A stretch of 64,000 nucleotides of DNA from Alphaproteobacteria bacterium (lineage in GTDB: Bacteria > Pseudomonadota > Alphaproteobacteria > TMED109). A model generated the notes under the pieces. The model was not told the DNA's origin, searched no databases, and saw nothing but the letters and a program-made list of their open reading frames with translations. The stretch spans positions 186,001 through 250,000 of the forward strand of contig JAJDWH010000043.1 of assembly GCA_022825705.1 (NCBI GenBank). The letters run 5' to 3'. Shown here one piece after another: positions 35,674 through 45,202 of this stretch. Position 1 is the stretch's first letter; each line of letters begins with the position of its first letter. Position numbers and translations under genes: made by a program.

Positions 35674-36162
35674 ATGCAACTAAAGCGATACAGCGACTAT
35701 TCGTTGAGGGCCCTGATCTACCTCGGACTCAACCCTCACCGGCGCTGCACGATTCACGAGATTGCCACTGCCTACGGTATTTCCGTGAATCACCTCACGA
35801 AGCTGACGCACCGGCTGGGGCAGCATGGCTTCATTGCGACGTCGCGCGGCAGAAAGGGCGGCTTGAAGCTCGCCATGCCGGCCAGCGAGATCAGCCTCGG
35901 CGACGTGTTCAGGGTGACCGAGGGAGACGTTCACCTTGTCGAGTGCTTCCGCGGCGAAGAGAACAACACGTGTCCGATCGCGGGGCCGTGCGTGCTGACC
36001 AACGTGCTGGAGTCGGCCCTTGCGGCCTTCATCAACGTGTTGGACCGGCACACGCTGGCGGACCTGCTGGCCCCGTCACAGGCATTGCAGGCCATCTTCG
36101 CCGCAAGGAAGGACGAGGGCGCGGTTCGGCCGCTGGCCGCGGGCAGCAGCGCTACCGCCTAG
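35674..36162 (+). CDS. nsrR: Rrf2-family nitric-oxide-sensing repressor NsrR
   Basis: The protein has 162 residues. The opening MQLKRYSDYSLRALIYLGLN and the recognition helix region ISVNHLTKLTHRLGQHGFIA are characteristic of NsrR. Three cluster ligands are in VECFRGEENNTCPIAGPC. The [Fe-S] form represses genes of NO and nitrite metabolism, and NO destroys the cluster. nirV-nirK lie just beyond, and a matching operator sits upstream of nirK. Confidence 0.93.
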   Translation: MQLKRYSDYSLRALIYLGLNPHRRCTIHEIATAYGISVNHLTKLTHRLGQHGFIATSRGRKGGLKLAMPASEISLGDVFRVTEGDVHLVECFRGEENNTCPIAGPCVLTNVLESALAAFINVLDRHTLADLLAPSQALQAIFAARKDEGAVRPLAAGSSATA

Positions 36163-36172
36163 CAGGATGGGT

Positions 36173-36187
36173 GCCGGGGCTCCCGGC
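36173..36187. terminator. short hairpin between convergent nsrR and nirV
   Basis: GCCGGG and CCCGGC pair around a 3-nt loop in the 53-bp gap between the two stop codons. A short T tract follows on the plus strand. It is a plausible, weak bidirectional terminator. Confidence 0.4.
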
Positions 36188-36215
36188 CGCCTTTGGGAAT
36201 CAGGAACGCCGGGAC

Positions 36216-37049
36216 CTACGATTCCAGCAGCACGCGGAAACCGAAGTTTCCCGGCATGGGTTTCACCGAGCAGCCGCCGGAGCCGATTTCCCGAAGAAAC
36301 GTTTGCATGAAGCTCCGGTGTTCTCCCTGCAGAATCCGGATCCCGCAGTTTTCCCTGAACACGCTCCCTCCTTCCTGCGCGTAGGTCCGGTGCCAGCAGG
36401 AGTCGGTCCATTCCCACACGTTGCCCCTGGTGCCGAAGACACCGAAGGCATTGCCGTCGTCGGACCCGACTGGACTGGTCTTGCGAGTCGGCCTGGGGAC
36501 GAGCGCGTAGTCTGAGGCCCAGGCCAGCCGCTTGTCCGTGAACAGCTGCGGTTGCTCGAACGGTTCATCGGATCCGGCGCGGGCCGCGTACTCCCACTCG
36601 TACTCCGTTGGCAACCGGTAGCGGTTGCCCGTGGCTTCGGAAAGCCACCGAACGTACTGCGCGATGTCGTCCCAGCTCACGTTGATCACCGGCCGGTCCC
36701 CGCGCCCCCAGCCGTTGTCGTCCGGACGATGGGCGCAGGCGCCGGCCAAGTGGCAGTAGTCCCATTGGGCAAACGTCACTTCGAACTTCCCGATGTAGAA
36801 CGGGCGCTCGAAGACGACGCGTGACGGGTCGCCGCCTTCCGCGGCAACCGGAGCGTCGTCGCCATTCGCCATTGCCATCTGGCCGGCCGGGACCCTGACC
36901 AGCTCGGGCAGGAACGCGTCGGGAATCGACGGGGCCGGCGAACGGAGGGCGGCGAACACGCCCGCGGACACCGCCACCAGGACCACGGGCACCGCCACGA
37001 CGCCGAGGCCCAGCCAGCCGACGCGAAGTTTGGAAATCCTGCGATTCAT
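36216..37049 (-). CDS. nirV: NirV-like formylglycine-generating-enzyme (SUMF1) family protein
   Basis: The protein has 277 residues from the ATG of MNRRISKLRVGWLGLGVVAV. A GTG 25 codons upstream is possible but falls in a hairpin. One membrane anchor is followed by a SUMF1-type domain: YIGKFEVTFAQWDYC, RPVINVSWDDIAQYVRWLSE, YRLPTEYEWEYAARAG and GNVWEWTDSCW. NirV proteins accompany nirK in many denitrifiers; the exact role is unknown and no sulfatase-type target is nearby. Confidence 0.85.
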   Translation of the reverse strand: MNRRISKLRVGWLGLGVVAVPVVLVAVSAGVFAALRSPAPSIPDAFLPELVRVPAGQMAMANGDDAPVAAEGGDPSRVVFERPFYIGKFEVTFAQWDYCHLAGACAHRPDDNGWGRGDRPVINVSWDDIAQYVRWLSEATGNRYRLPTEYEWEYAARAGSDEPFEQPQLFTDKRLAWASDYALVPRPTRKTSPVGSDDGNAFGVFGTRGNVWEWTDSCWHRTYAQEGGSVFRENCGIRILQGEHRSFMQTFLREIGSGGCSVKPMPGNFGFRVLLES

Positions 37050-37095
37050 GGGGACCTGCTGCTGGGCACCTCCCGGAACAACGGGCTGGCGGTCG

Positions 37096-37122
37096 GCCGC
37101 TCCCGGGAACACCGGGAGCGGC
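37096..37122. terminator. strong hairpin between nirK and nirV
   Basis: Arms GCCGCTCCCGG and CCGGGAGCGGC (11 bp, perfect) close a 5-nt loop. There is no T tract on the transcribed side, so partial termination or mRNA stabilisation is more likely than full termination. It would keep nirV below nirK expression. Confidence 0.55.
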
Positions 37123-37139
37123 ACAAGCGCCGTGAAGGC

Positions 37140-38264
37140 CTACGCGGCGATCGGGCCCGGGGCCTGGACCTGCGTCATGAGGTCGTCGTTCCACTCGCCC
37201 TCGACGACCACGGTCGCCAGGGCCCCCAGCTCAACTGCCTCGATCAGGTTGCGGGAGAGGTAGACGTACACGCCCGGCTGCAGGAACTTGTAGAGCGCCG
37301 CGCCGGCCGAGCCGCCCCGGATGAACCAGGTCTCGAGACCTTCTGCCGGCGGGTCGGCGAACGAACCCTGCTCCCAGACGTAGTCGCCGTGGCCGCCGAT
37401 CAGGTGCGGCCGGGAATCCCGGTTGGCCTGCGAGTGGATGAAGAGCACGGACTCACCGACGTTGGCCGTCATGGTGTTGTCGCCGGTCAGCCCGCCGACG
37501 CGGCCGTTCATCACGACGTGGGTCGGGGTCAGCGTCCGCATGACCTCGAGAGTCTCGGCCATCGCGTCGGCGTGCGACTCGAACGACTTGAAGTTGCCGT
37601 CGGCGTCGCGCGGGACGTAGAAGTCCTGTTCGCCGACGTAGTAGGCCTTGTCGTAGTGCAGCGAATTGCCGTGCCGGTCCTTGAGACCGTCTCTCGGCAG
37701 CACCATGACCGCGCCGTTAATGCCGGACACCACGTGGTACGGGATCATCTGCCCGCCCGGCGCGCAGTGGTAGATGTACGTCCCCGCCTTGGTCGCCTTC
37801 CAGCGGAGCACGACCTGCTCGCCCGGTTGCACGAGCGTGAGGCCGCCGCCGCCCAGCGCACCCGTCGACGCATGGAAATCGATGTTGTGGGCGAAGATGT
37901 TTCCTTCGGGATTCTTCAGCGTGAGTTCGATGTAGTCGCCCTCGTGGCAGACCATCAGGGGGCCCGGAATGGAACCGTTGAACGAGAGCGCGTTGATGAC
38001 GGTGCCGTTGTCGTCGATCTCCCGCTGGTCCTCGACGGCCGTGAGTTCGACCTCGATGACCTTCGGGCCGCCGGATGCCACGATCTCGTGGGCGGGCGCA
38101 TGCGGCGGGGCGAGGAGCTCCTGTTTTACCCGCGGCAGGTCGTCCATTTCGGCGGCGGCGGCGGTGTTGGTTGCCACGGGCACCACCATCGCGTTGACGC
38201 CGGACGCGGCGCCAAGTGCACCCCCGCCAGCCCAGAGTAGCTGACGTCTGTTCATGTCGAGCAT
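37140..38264 (-). CDS. nirK: copper-containing nitrite reductase NirK
   Basis: The protein has 374 residues. GGAGGA stands 7 nt before the ATG. A Tat leader ([19 protein letters not shown]) directs it to the periplasm. The type 1 copper site is seen in [19 protein letters not shown]. Type 2 copper His lie in NIDFHAS and further on in [11 protein letters not shown]. It reduces nitrite to NO in denitrification. An NsrR operator lies ~120 bp upstream, nirV follows, and nsrR is next door. No nor genes are present in the window. Confidence 0.95.
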   Translation of the reverse strand: MLDMNRRQLLWAGGGALGAASGVNAMVVPVATNTAAAAEMDDLPRVKQELLAPPHAPAHEIVASGGPKVIEVELTAVEDQREIDDNGTVINALSFNGSIPGPLMVCHEGDYIELTLKNPEGNIFAHNIDFHASTGALGGGGLTLVQPGEQVVLRWKATKAGTYIYHCAPGGQMIPYHVVSGINGAVMVLPRDGLKDRHGNSLHYDKAYYVGEQDFYVPRDADGNFKSFESHADAMAETLEVMRTLTPTHVVMNGRVGGLTGDNTMTANVGESVLFIHSQANRDSRPHLIGGHGDYVWEQGSFADPPAEGLETWFIRGGSAGAALYKFLQPGVYVYLSRNLIEAVELGALATVVVEGEWNDDLMTQVQAPGPIAA

Positions 38265-38383
38265 GGCTGAATCCTCCTTTTGTCTGTTGCCTCATCGCCA
38301 GGATTCGACGCGGCCCAAACGCGGATCAGCTATGTCACTAGTGGCTTCGACTCCTCGCAGAGACAATCAGCAGCAAACACATT

Positions 38384-38406
38384 AAGTTGTATTTTAGATG
38401 CATCTT
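38384..38406 (-). promoter_or_regulatory. NsrR operator upstream of nirK
   Basis: Read on the minus strand, half-site AAGATGCATCT and half-site AAATACAACTT are separated by one A. Each differs from the enterobacterial NsrR half-sites AAGATGCATTT/AAATGCATCTT at two positions. The site lies 120-142 bp before the nirK ATG. Repression by the nearby NsrR and release by NO are the natural reading. Confidence 0.65.
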
Positions 38407-38763
38407 TAAGGACATCAAGCACATTCGGGACCAGCGCCCCGGATGGCGGCCGGCCTTGCCACACGCGATGAATCGGCCGGGAGCCTCGGCGCCGTCATCG
38501 GCGGCGGATCATCCGGGCGCTGTTGCGTCCGGCAGTTCCTCGCTTGTGCTCATTCCCGCGCAGGCGGTCGGCTCGGTCAGGCGAGGCCCGTGCAGGGTGG
38601 GTTCGCGAGCACGGGGTCCCGTGTCTGGGTGGTGCTCAGCGCTGCCCTGCCGTGAACGCGCGCAGTGTCCCCCGGCTTTCCGATGACGTGGCCACCGGGG
38701 CGTGGAGCACCCCCGATCGGACCGGGGCAGTGACGGCGAGCGCTGCGGCTCCGGGCGGTCGCG
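38407..38763. other. 357-bp spacer, nothing recognised
   Basis: This is the rest of the space between nirK's operator and the stop of the lipoprotein gene. Frames here look non-coding. Confidence 0.4.
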
Positions 38764-39279
38764 TCAGGGTGACGGGATTGCCAGCGACGGGGTCAGGCGT
38801 CCCAGCACCGCACGCGCGTCGTAAGCGTCGGGGTCGCCCGCCGGCTTGGCGCCCCTTTGCATGACGATGTTGGCATAGGCCGCATACCGGTCGGATGGCC
38901 GGGCCCGGGCCGTGGCGAAGCCGCCAAAGGGATCGCCGTAGGAGTCGTACCAGCCGAACCCCACGTAGCCGGTCAGGGGGACCGTCGAAAAGTAGGTGGT
39001 CTTGCGTTCCGTGTCCCAATGCGCGACCACGAAATGGTCGAAGCCGCGCGTCACGGTGATCTCGGCAGCGCGGTAGAGCAGGTAGTTCTCGACCGTCTCA
39101 CGCGATGTCAGGCGGTTGCCGCTGAAGGAGACGCGGAAACGATTCTCCTCGAGCGCCTGCTCGGCGTAGCCGTAGCCATCCGCGGCCGGCTGGTACGGCG
39201 TCGGTGCACCGCAGGCGCCGAGTCCGAGTGTCGCCACGATGACCGTTGCCGTCATCACGCGTTGGATCGGACCGTTCAT
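38764..39279 (-). CDS. CC0125/CC1285-family lipoprotein
   Basis: The protein has 171 residues from MNGPIQRVMTATVIVATLGL. The lipobox LGAC gives an N-terminal acylated Cys. The mature part reads TPYQPAADGYGYAEQALEEN, RFRVSFSGNRLTSRETVENY and LLYRAAEITVTRGFDHFVV, the pattern of the alphaproteobacterial CC0125/CC1285 lipoprotein family. It is of unknown function in the envelope. It is a single gene, divergent from the symporter. Confidence 0.82.
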   Translation of the reverse strand: MNGPIQRVMTATVIVATLGLGACGAPTPYQPAADGYGYAEQALEENRFRVSFSGNRLTSRETVENYLLYRAAEITVTRGFDHFVVAHWDTERKTTYFSTVPLTGYVGFGWYDSYGDPFGGFATARARPSDRYAAYANIVMQRGAKPAGDPDAYDARAVLGRLTPSLAIPSP

Positions 39280-39444
39280 CACTACCAATTGCTCGCGGCT
39301 GCAGTCTGTCATATGGGGCTCCGGCAATGGCGCGGCAACGTCGGGCGGTACGTGATTGTCAAGGCTGCGCGCGGGGACGCAGGAAGTGGCTCAGGTACGA
39401 TCAGATAGACTCATGCGTCGGGATGGGCTTCATTGGGGGACACG

Positions 39445-40824
39445 ATGGACCGCTTCAACGCAATCATCGATTCGGTCAATGCATTCGCCTGGGGACCGCC
39501 CATGCTGGGCATCCTCGGCGTCACCGGCGTCCTGCTGACGCTGGGCCTGGTGTTCATGCCGTGGCGAAAGGTGGGCTACGGCTTCAGGCTTCTGTTTGAC
39601 AGGAGCTCCGCCGTCGGCGAAGGCGAGGTCAAGCCGTTCAACGCGCTGATGACGGCGCTGTCGGCAACGGTCGGGACCGGAAATATCGCCGGCGTCGCAA
39701 CCGCCATCGCGCTCGGTGGACCGGGCGCCATCTTCTACATGTGGCTCATCGCTCTGTTCGGGATGGCAACCAAGTACGCGGAAGCGGTGTGCGCGGTTAC
39801 CTACCGCGAGGTGGACAAGTCCGGGAAGTACGTCGGCGGACCGATGTACTACCTGCGGAACGGTGTCGGCGAGTTCGCCCCTGAGCTCGGCAAGTGGCTG
39901 GGGCTGGCGTTCGCGATCTTCGGTGCCGTGGCGGCGTTCGGCATCGGTAACGCGGTTCAGGTCAACTCCATGGCCGTGGCCCTGGTCAACAGCTTCGGCG
40001 TTCCCACCTGGCTGACCGGCGTCATCGTCGCGGCCCTCGTAGGCGTGGTCGTGATCGGCGGTATCCGCCGGATCGGGGAGGTCGCCGGCAAGCTGGTGCC
40101 GACCATGATCGTGCTCTACCTCGGCGCCGCGGTGCTGATCATTGCCATCAACATCACCAGCGTGCCAGACGCCATCGGCCTGATCTTTACCCACGCCTTC
40201 ACGCCGGCGGCGGCGACCGGCGGATTTGCCGGAGCGGCGGTGGCCGCGGCGGTCCGTTTCGGGGTGGCCCGCGGCGTGTTCTCCAACGAATCCGGGCTGG
40301 GATCGGCGGCCATTGCGCACGCAGCCGCCCAAACCAACAGCCCAGTGCGTCAGGGAATCATCGCCATGCTCGGGACGTTCATCGACACCCTCGTCGTGTG
40401 CACCCTGACAGCCTTGGTGATCCTCACGTCCGGCGCATGGACCATGACGGGGGCGGACGGCGGCGGGCTGACCGGCGCGGTGCTCACGTCGACGGGCTTC
40501 CAGACTTCGATTGCGGGCGGCCAGTACATCGTCACCATTGCCCTGGCGGTGTTCGCCTTCACGACCATTCTCGGGTGGTCGTACTACGGCGAGCGGTGTT
40601 GGCAATACATGTTCAGGGAGAAGAGCCTGGTGATCTACCGGGCCCTATGGGTGCTGGCCGCGCTGACCTTCGCCAACGTCAAGGTCGACCTAGTCTGGAA
40701 CCTGTCCGACACCCTCAACGGCCTGATGGCGATCCCGAACCTCATTGGACTGCTGCTGCTCGCGCCCATGGTGTTCAAGGTGACCCGCGAGTACTTCGAG
40801 TCGATCGGACGGCCACTCGCCTGA
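39445..40824 (+). CDS. alanine/glycine:cation symporter (AGCS family)
   Basis: The protein has 459 residues from the ATG of MDRFNAIIDSVNAFAWGPPM, with GGGGGA 5 nt upstream. Around 10-11 membrane segments are present. The AGCS signature is in NALMTALSATVGTGNIAGVA, together with GGPMYYL and GVFSNESGLGSAAIAHAAA. It carries out sodium- or proton-coupled uptake of alanine or glycine at the inner membrane. A terminator-like hairpin follows. Confidence 0.93.
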   Translation: MDRFNAIIDSVNAFAWGPPMLGILGVTGVLLTLGLVFMPWRKVGYGFRLLFDRSSAVGEGEVKPFNALMTALSATVGTGNIAGVATAIALGGPGAIFYMWLIALFGMATKYAEAVCAVTYREVDKSGKYVGGPMYYLRNGVGEFAPELGKWLGLAFAIFGAVAAFGIGNAVQVNSMAVALVNSFGVPTWLTGVIVAALVGVVVIGGIRRIGEVAGKLVPTMIVLYLGAAVLIIAINITSVPDAIGLIFTHAFTPAAATGGFAGAAVAAAVRFGVARGVFSNESGLGSAAIAHAAAQTNSPVRQGIIAMLGTFIDTLVVCTLTALVILTSGAWTMTGADGGGLTGAVLTSTGFQTSIAGGQYIVTIALAVFAFTTILGWSYYGERCWQYMFREKSLVIYRALWVLAALTFANVKVDLVWNLSDTLNGLMAIPNLIGLLLLAPMVFKVTREYFESIGRPLA

Positions 40825-40890
40825 TCGCGGTCGGCAAGCCAGGCAGGCGCGGAGGCCGAGGGGGCCCGCGCCTGCCGATATCGAGCGAAC

Positions 40891-40921
40891 GGCCTGACGC
40901 CGGGCCCTCCGGGGTCAGGCC
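40891..40921. terminator. hairpin between convergent symporter and dtd
   Basis: GGCCTGAC and GTCAGGCC (8 bp, perfect) enclose a GC-rich loop able to pair further. It sits between two stop codons 104 bp apart and probably ends both transcripts. Confidence 0.6.
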
Positions 40922-40928
40922 GGGAGGA

Positions 40929-41378
40929 TCATGGCGGAGGCGCGACGCGGAGCGTGAACGTCACGGGGCCGTCGTTGGTCAGAGAGACCTGCATGTGGGC
41001 GCCGAACCGTCCGGTCTCGACCAGCGGATGCAGCGCCCGCGCCCGGCGCACGACATGCTCGAACAGGCGCTCTCCCTCGTCCGGCGGCGCGGCGCCCGAA
41101 AGGCTGGGACGCGCGCCCTTCCGCGTGTCGGCGGGGAGCGTGAACTGGGGCACGAGCAGGAGCCCGGCGCCGACGTCGGCGACGCTGAGATTCATCTTGC
41201 CGTGTTCGTCGGGAAACACGCGGTACCCGACCAGCCGTTCCACGAGTCGGTCGCCTGTCTGCTCGGTGTCTCCGCGCTCCACGCCAATCAGGACCATCAG
41301 CCCGGCGCCGATGGCGCCGATGGTGTCCGGCCCGATGTCGACCCTTGCGCTGGAGACGCGCTGGAGCAGCCCGATCAT
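40929..41378 (-). CDS. dtd: D-aminoacyl-tRNA deacylase
   Basis: The protein has 149 residues, the standard length. It begins [20 protein letters not shown]. The cross-subunit Gly-cisPro motif is intact (NDGPVTFTL). The other motif, normally SQFTL, reads PQFTL. Dtd frees tRNA from wrongly attached D-amino acids and glycine. The Ser-to-Pro change could affect activity. Confidence 0.92.
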   Translation of the reverse strand: MIGLLQRVSSARVDIGPDTIGAIGAGLMVLIGVERGDTEQTGDRLVERLVGYRVFPDEHGKMNLSVADVGAGLLLVPQFTLPADTRKGARPSLSGAAPPDEGERLFEHVVRRARALHPLVETGRFGAHMQVSLTNDGPVTFTLRVAPPP

Positions 41379-41514
41379 GGGTGCCAGGCGTGGGCGTTAC
41401 CGTCGCTTCTGCGGCGAGCCGCCGCCGCCAGGCCCGCGCGGCCCGGTACCGCGGATATCGCGGGCAGGTGAAGAGTGCGACGCGCGGTTTCGACCCAGGC
41501 CACGGCCAGGGGGC

Positions 41515-41922
41515 CTAGGCGGCAGCCTGGCCCGGAGCCTCCACGACGCGGGTCCCGAAGTCGGCCGGCGAGACCACCTCCAGCACTTCGTAGTCGTCGG
41601 AGCACGCGATCTCGCGGTGCTTGATTCTCGGCGGTTGGAGGATGCTGTCCCCCTTCTCGAGCCGGCGCACACCCAGTCCCTCGTACTCGAACTCGGCCCA
41701 GCCGTTCAGCACCAGCACGAACTGGAAGTCGCAGTCGTGAACGTGCCACTCCCGGACTTCATCCTCCATCCGCTTGCCATTGGCCTTGATGATGTGCGCG
41801 ATGTAGTCGCCCTTGGTCCCGTCCTTGATGCCGAGATCGCGGTAGTCGAAGATTTCGCGCAGACCGGGGGTCCAGGCGGCATCGCCCGCCTTGGCATGGA
41901 CGAATTCCCATTGCTTAGCCAT
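41515..41922 (-). CDS. cupin domain protein
   Basis: The protein has 135 residues. The cupin core is EWHVHDCDFQFVLVLNGWAE followed by LEKGDSILQPPRIKHREIAC, supplying two His in motif 1 and one in motif 2. This is a small single-domain cupin, possibly a metal-binding enzyme or sensor. It is divergent from the tkt operon by ~250 bp. Substrate is unknown. Confidence 0.82.
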   Translation of the reverse strand: MAKQWEFVHAKAGDAAWTPGLREIFDYRDLGIKDGTKGDYIAHIIKANGKRMEDEVREWHVHDCDFQFVLVLNGWAEFEYEGLGVRRLEKGDSILQPPRIKHREIACSDDYEVLEVVSPADFGTRVVEAPGQAAA

Positions 41923-42173
41923 GTCCTGCCCTCACTTTCGCTGGATCATTGGAGCGCGGGGCGCCGATGATGGCACGAAGCGCGGGCGCCTGCGACTGGT
42001 GCGGCCCGTGGACTGCGGCCCGCACGGAAGCCCGAGCGGCACCTGCCCGGGAAACATGACGGACGGGTGACCGATACTGGTTGACGACTCGCGGCGTGGC
42101 ACGCATGTTGCAGCCTGCCGGTGTCTGCCGGTTCCCCTTTCTGACGACCTGACTGCGCCCCCCGGAATCCGGC

Positions 42174-44168
42174 TTGTCCGAGACGTTTTCTCCTGCGACG
42201 TACCGCAGCATGGCCAACGCGGTGCGTGCCCTCGCCATGGACGCGGTCGAACGCGCCGCCTCCGGGCATCCGGGTATGCCCATGGGCATGGCCGATGTCG
42301 CCACGGTGCTGTTCGCCCGGCACCTCAAGTTCGATTCCGAGCATCCGGAATGGCCGGACCGCGACCGGTTCGTCCTGTCGGCCGGTCACGGTTCGATGCT
42401 GCTCTATGCGCTGCTGCACCTCACGGGGTATGCCGACTTCCCCATTGAGCAGCTCAAGCGCTTCCGCCAGCTCGGCAGCCGCACGGCCGGCCATCCGGAG
42501 TACGGCCACGGCAAGGGCATCGAGACCACGACGGGCCCGCTCGGTCAGGGACTGGCCAACGCGGTCGGCATGGCGCTCGCCGAGCGGATGCTGAACGCGC
42601 GCTTTGGCGACGACCTGGTCAATCATCGCACCTGGGTGATTGCCGGTGACGGCTGCATGATGGAGGGGATCAGCCATGAGGCGGCCAGCCTCGCCGGCCA
42701 TCTGCGGCTCGGTCAGCTCACGGTCCTGCTCGACGACAACGGCATCTCGATCGACGGGCCGACCAGTCTGGCGATGTCCGACGACTACACGGCCCGGTTT
42801 GCCGCGCTCGGCTGGCACACCCAGTCGGTCGACGGGCACGATGTCGAGGCGGTCGACCGCGCACTGACAGCGGTCGCCGAGGACCCGCGCCCCTCGCTGA
42901 TCTGCTGTCGGACGACCATCGGGCTGGGCGCCCCGACCAAGGCGGGGACCGCGAGCGCGCACGGGGCTCCGCTCGGCGCGGAAGAAATCTCTGGCGCCCG
43001 CGCCGCCCTCGATTGGCCGCACGATCCGTTCGAGATCCCCGACGACACCGCCATGCACTGGCGATCCACCGGCCGGCGCGGACGGGAGGAGCGCTCGGCG
43101 TGGGAGGCCCGGCACGCCGCCGGCGGGGCTCCGGCGGCAGCGCTGAGCAGTGCGCTCGCGGGCAAACTCCCGGAGGCACTGGGGACGGCAGCGGCCGGAC
43201 TGGTCCGCACGTTTTCGGAGACCGCGCCGAAGTGGGCGACCCGGAAGGCCAGCCAGGAGGTGCTGAACGAGCTTGCGCAGGTGGTGCCCGACTTGGTGGG
43301 CGGTTCGGCCGATCTCACCGGGTCCAACAACACTCGGGCATCCACGCAGGAGCCGGTCACGCCGGGAGACTATGCCGGCCGGTACCTCTACTGGGGGGTG
43401 CGCGAACTGGGGATGGCGGCCGCCATGAACGGTATCGCCCTGCACGGCGGCCTGATCCCGTACGGCGGCACCTTCCTTGTGTTTTCCGATTACGCGCGCT
43501 CGGCGATCCGCTTGGCCGCCCTCATGGGAATCCGGGTGATCCACGTCGCGACACACGATTCGATCGGCCTCGGCGAGGACGGCCCCACCCACCAGCCGGT
43601 GGAGCACTTGGCCTCGCTCCGGGCGATTCCGAACCTCTTGGTCCTGCGGCCGGCCGACGCCGTGGAGACGGCCGAGTGCTGGCAGCTGGCCCTCGAGCAC
43701 ACGACCGGCCCGTCGATCATCGCGCTGACCCGGCAGGGGGTGCCGACGGTGCGGACGACCACCGGTCCGGACTGCACGGCGCGCCGCGGCGGCTACGTGC
43801 TGCGCGACGCGCAGGGTGCCGACGCGACACTGATCGCGTCAGGCTCGGAAGTCGCCGTCGCCATGGCGGCGGCGGACCTACTTGCCGGGGACGGGATCTC
43901 CACGCGGGTGGTGTCACTACCCTGCTGGCAGCTGTTTGCCGCTCAGGACGAGGCGTATCGCGAGCAGGTCCTCGGGGGTGATACGTTGCGGGTCGGCATC
44001 GAGGCGGCCACACGGTTCGGTTGGACCCGGTGGCTTGGCCATGACGGCGAATTCGTCGGGATGACCGGTTTCGGGGCGTCCGCGCCGGCCTCCGACTTAT
44101 TCCCGCATTTCGGCATCACGGGAGAGGCGGTCGCCGAGCGGGTGCGCGCGCGGCTCAGCCGCGGCTGA
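42174..44168 (+). CDS. tkt: transketolase
   Basis: The protein has 664 residues from a TTG (LSETFSPATYRSMANAVRAL); an ATG 12 codons in is the alternative. ThDP-binding parts are HPGMPMGMADVATVLF, GPLGQGLANAVGMALAERML and VIAGDGCMMEGISHEAASLA, and the C-terminal half contains HDSIGLGEDGPTHQPVEHLA. It moves two-carbon units in the pentose-phosphate or Calvin cycle. It opens an operon with gap, pgk, fba and thiE, with 14 bp to gap. Confidence 0.95.
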   Translation: MSETFSPATYRSMANAVRALAMDAVERAASGHPGMPMGMADVATVLFARHLKFDSEHPEWPDRDRFVLSAGHGSMLLYALLHLTGYADFPIEQLKRFRQLGSRTAGHPEYGHGKGIETTTGPLGQGLANAVGMALAERMLNARFGDDLVNHRTWVIAGDGCMMEGISHEAASLAGHLRLGQLTVLLDDNGISIDGPTSLAMSDDYTARFAALGWHTQSVDGHDVEAVDRALTAVAEDPRPSLICCRTTIGLGAPTKAGTASAHGAPLGAEEISGARAALDWPHDPFEIPDDTAMHWRSTGRRGREERSAWEARHAAGGAPAAALSSALAGKLPEALGTAAAGLVRTFSETAPKWATRKASQEVLNELAQVVPDLVGGSADLTGSNNTRASTQEPVTPGDYAGRYLYWGVRELGMAAAMNGIALHGGLIPYGGTFLVFSDYARSAIRLAALMGIRVIHVATHDSIGLGEDGPTHQPVEHLASLRAIPNLLVLRPADAVETAECWQLALEHTTGPSIIALTRQGVPTVRTTTGPDCTARRGGYVLRDAQGADATLIASGSEVAVAMAAADLLAGDGISTRVVSLPCWQLFAAQDEAYREQVLGGDTLRVGIEAATRFGWTRWLGHDGEFVGMTGFGASAPASDLFPHFGITGEAVAERVRARLSRG

Positions 44169-44182
44169 GGAGACAGAGTTCC

Positions 44183-45202
44183 ATGGCAGCACGACTGGCC
44201 ATCAACGGCTTTGGCCGGATCGGCCGGCTGGTGTTCCGGGCCGTCCACGAATCGGGCCGGGACGATGTGGAGGTGGTCGCCGTGAACGACCTCGCCCCAC
44301 CCGAGACGTCCGCCCACCTGTTGCAGTTCGATTCGGTCCACGGCCGTTTTCCGGGCACGGTCTCCCTCGACGGCGAGCGGCTCGCAGCCGGTGATTCGAG
44401 TGTCGCCGTGCTGGCCGAGCCCGATCCGCAGAAGCTCCCGTGGGGAGACCTGAACGTCGACGTGGTGCTCGAATGCACGGGCCGGCTTGCGGACCGCGAT
44501 GGCGCGGCCCAGCATCTCGAGGCAGGGGCCGCCCGCGTGCTGGTGTCGGCCCCGGCCAAGGATGTCGACCGGACGGTGGTGGTGGGCGTCAACGATTCGA
44601 TGCTGCAGCCGAGCGACCGCGTGGTTTCGAACGCGTCGTGCACCACCAACTGTCTCGCGCCGGTGGCCAAGGTGCTCCACCAGCTGGTCGGTCTTGACCG
44701 CGGCTACATGACGACCGTGCACGCCTACACGGCGGACCAGCGCCTGCAGGACACGATGCACGGCGACCTCCGCCGCGCCCGGGGGGCGGCCATGTCGCTG
44801 ATCCCGACCTCGACGGGGGCGGCCCGAGCGATCGGACTGGTCCTGCCCGAACTCGCCGGACGGCTCGACGGCTGCGCCATCCGGGTACCGACCGCGAACG
44901 TGTCGCTCGTGGACCTGGTGTTCGACGCCGGTCGTGCGACCAGTGCAGACGAGATTAATGCCGCGATGGCCGAGGCGGCGGACGGCGCGTTGCGGGGGGT
45001 CCTCGCGTACACCGAGGCGCCGCTGGTGTCGTGCGACTTCAATCACGTCCCCGCCAGCGCCACGTTCGATGCCACCCAGACCCAGGTGGTGGACGGGCGA
45101 CTGGTGCGCGTGCTGGCGTGGTACGACAACGAGTGGGGCTTTTCCAACCGGATGGCGGACACAGCCGCCCGCATGGCCGCGTTCGGCGGGCAGGTCGGGT
45201 GA
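44183..45202 (+). CDS. gap: type I glyceraldehyde-3-phosphate dehydrogenase
   Basis: The protein has 339 residues. NAD-binding INGFGRIGRLVFRAVHESGR, catalytic SNASCTTNCLAPVAKVL, the MTTVHAYTADQRLQD loop and the end WYDNEWGFSNRM are all present. It oxidises glyceraldehyde-3-phosphate to 1,3-bisphosphoglycerate, or the reverse. A GTGA overlap with pgk shows coupling. Confidence 0.96.
   Translation: MAARLAINGFGRIGRLVFRAVHESGRDDVEVVAVNDLAPPETSAHLLQFDSVHGRFPGTVSLDGERLAAGDSSVAVLAEPDPQKLPWGDLNVDVVLECTGRLADRDGAAQHLEAGAARVLVSAPAKDVDRTVVVGVNDSMLQPSDRVVSNASCTTNCLAPVAKVLHQLVGLDRGYMTTVHAYTADQRLQDTMHGDLRRARGAAMSLIPTSTGAARAIGLVLPELAGRLDGCAIRVPTANVSLVDLVFDAGRATSADEINAAMAEAADGALRGVLAYTEAPLVSCDFNHVPASATFDATQTQVVDGRLVRVLAWYDNEWGFSNRMADTAARMAAFGGQVG

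Noticed and set aside
37050..37124. GTG start giving NirV a 25-residue longer N terminus
   Set aside because: It lies within a perfect hairpin and lacks a ribosome-binding site; the ATG leads directly into the basic residues and membrane helix.
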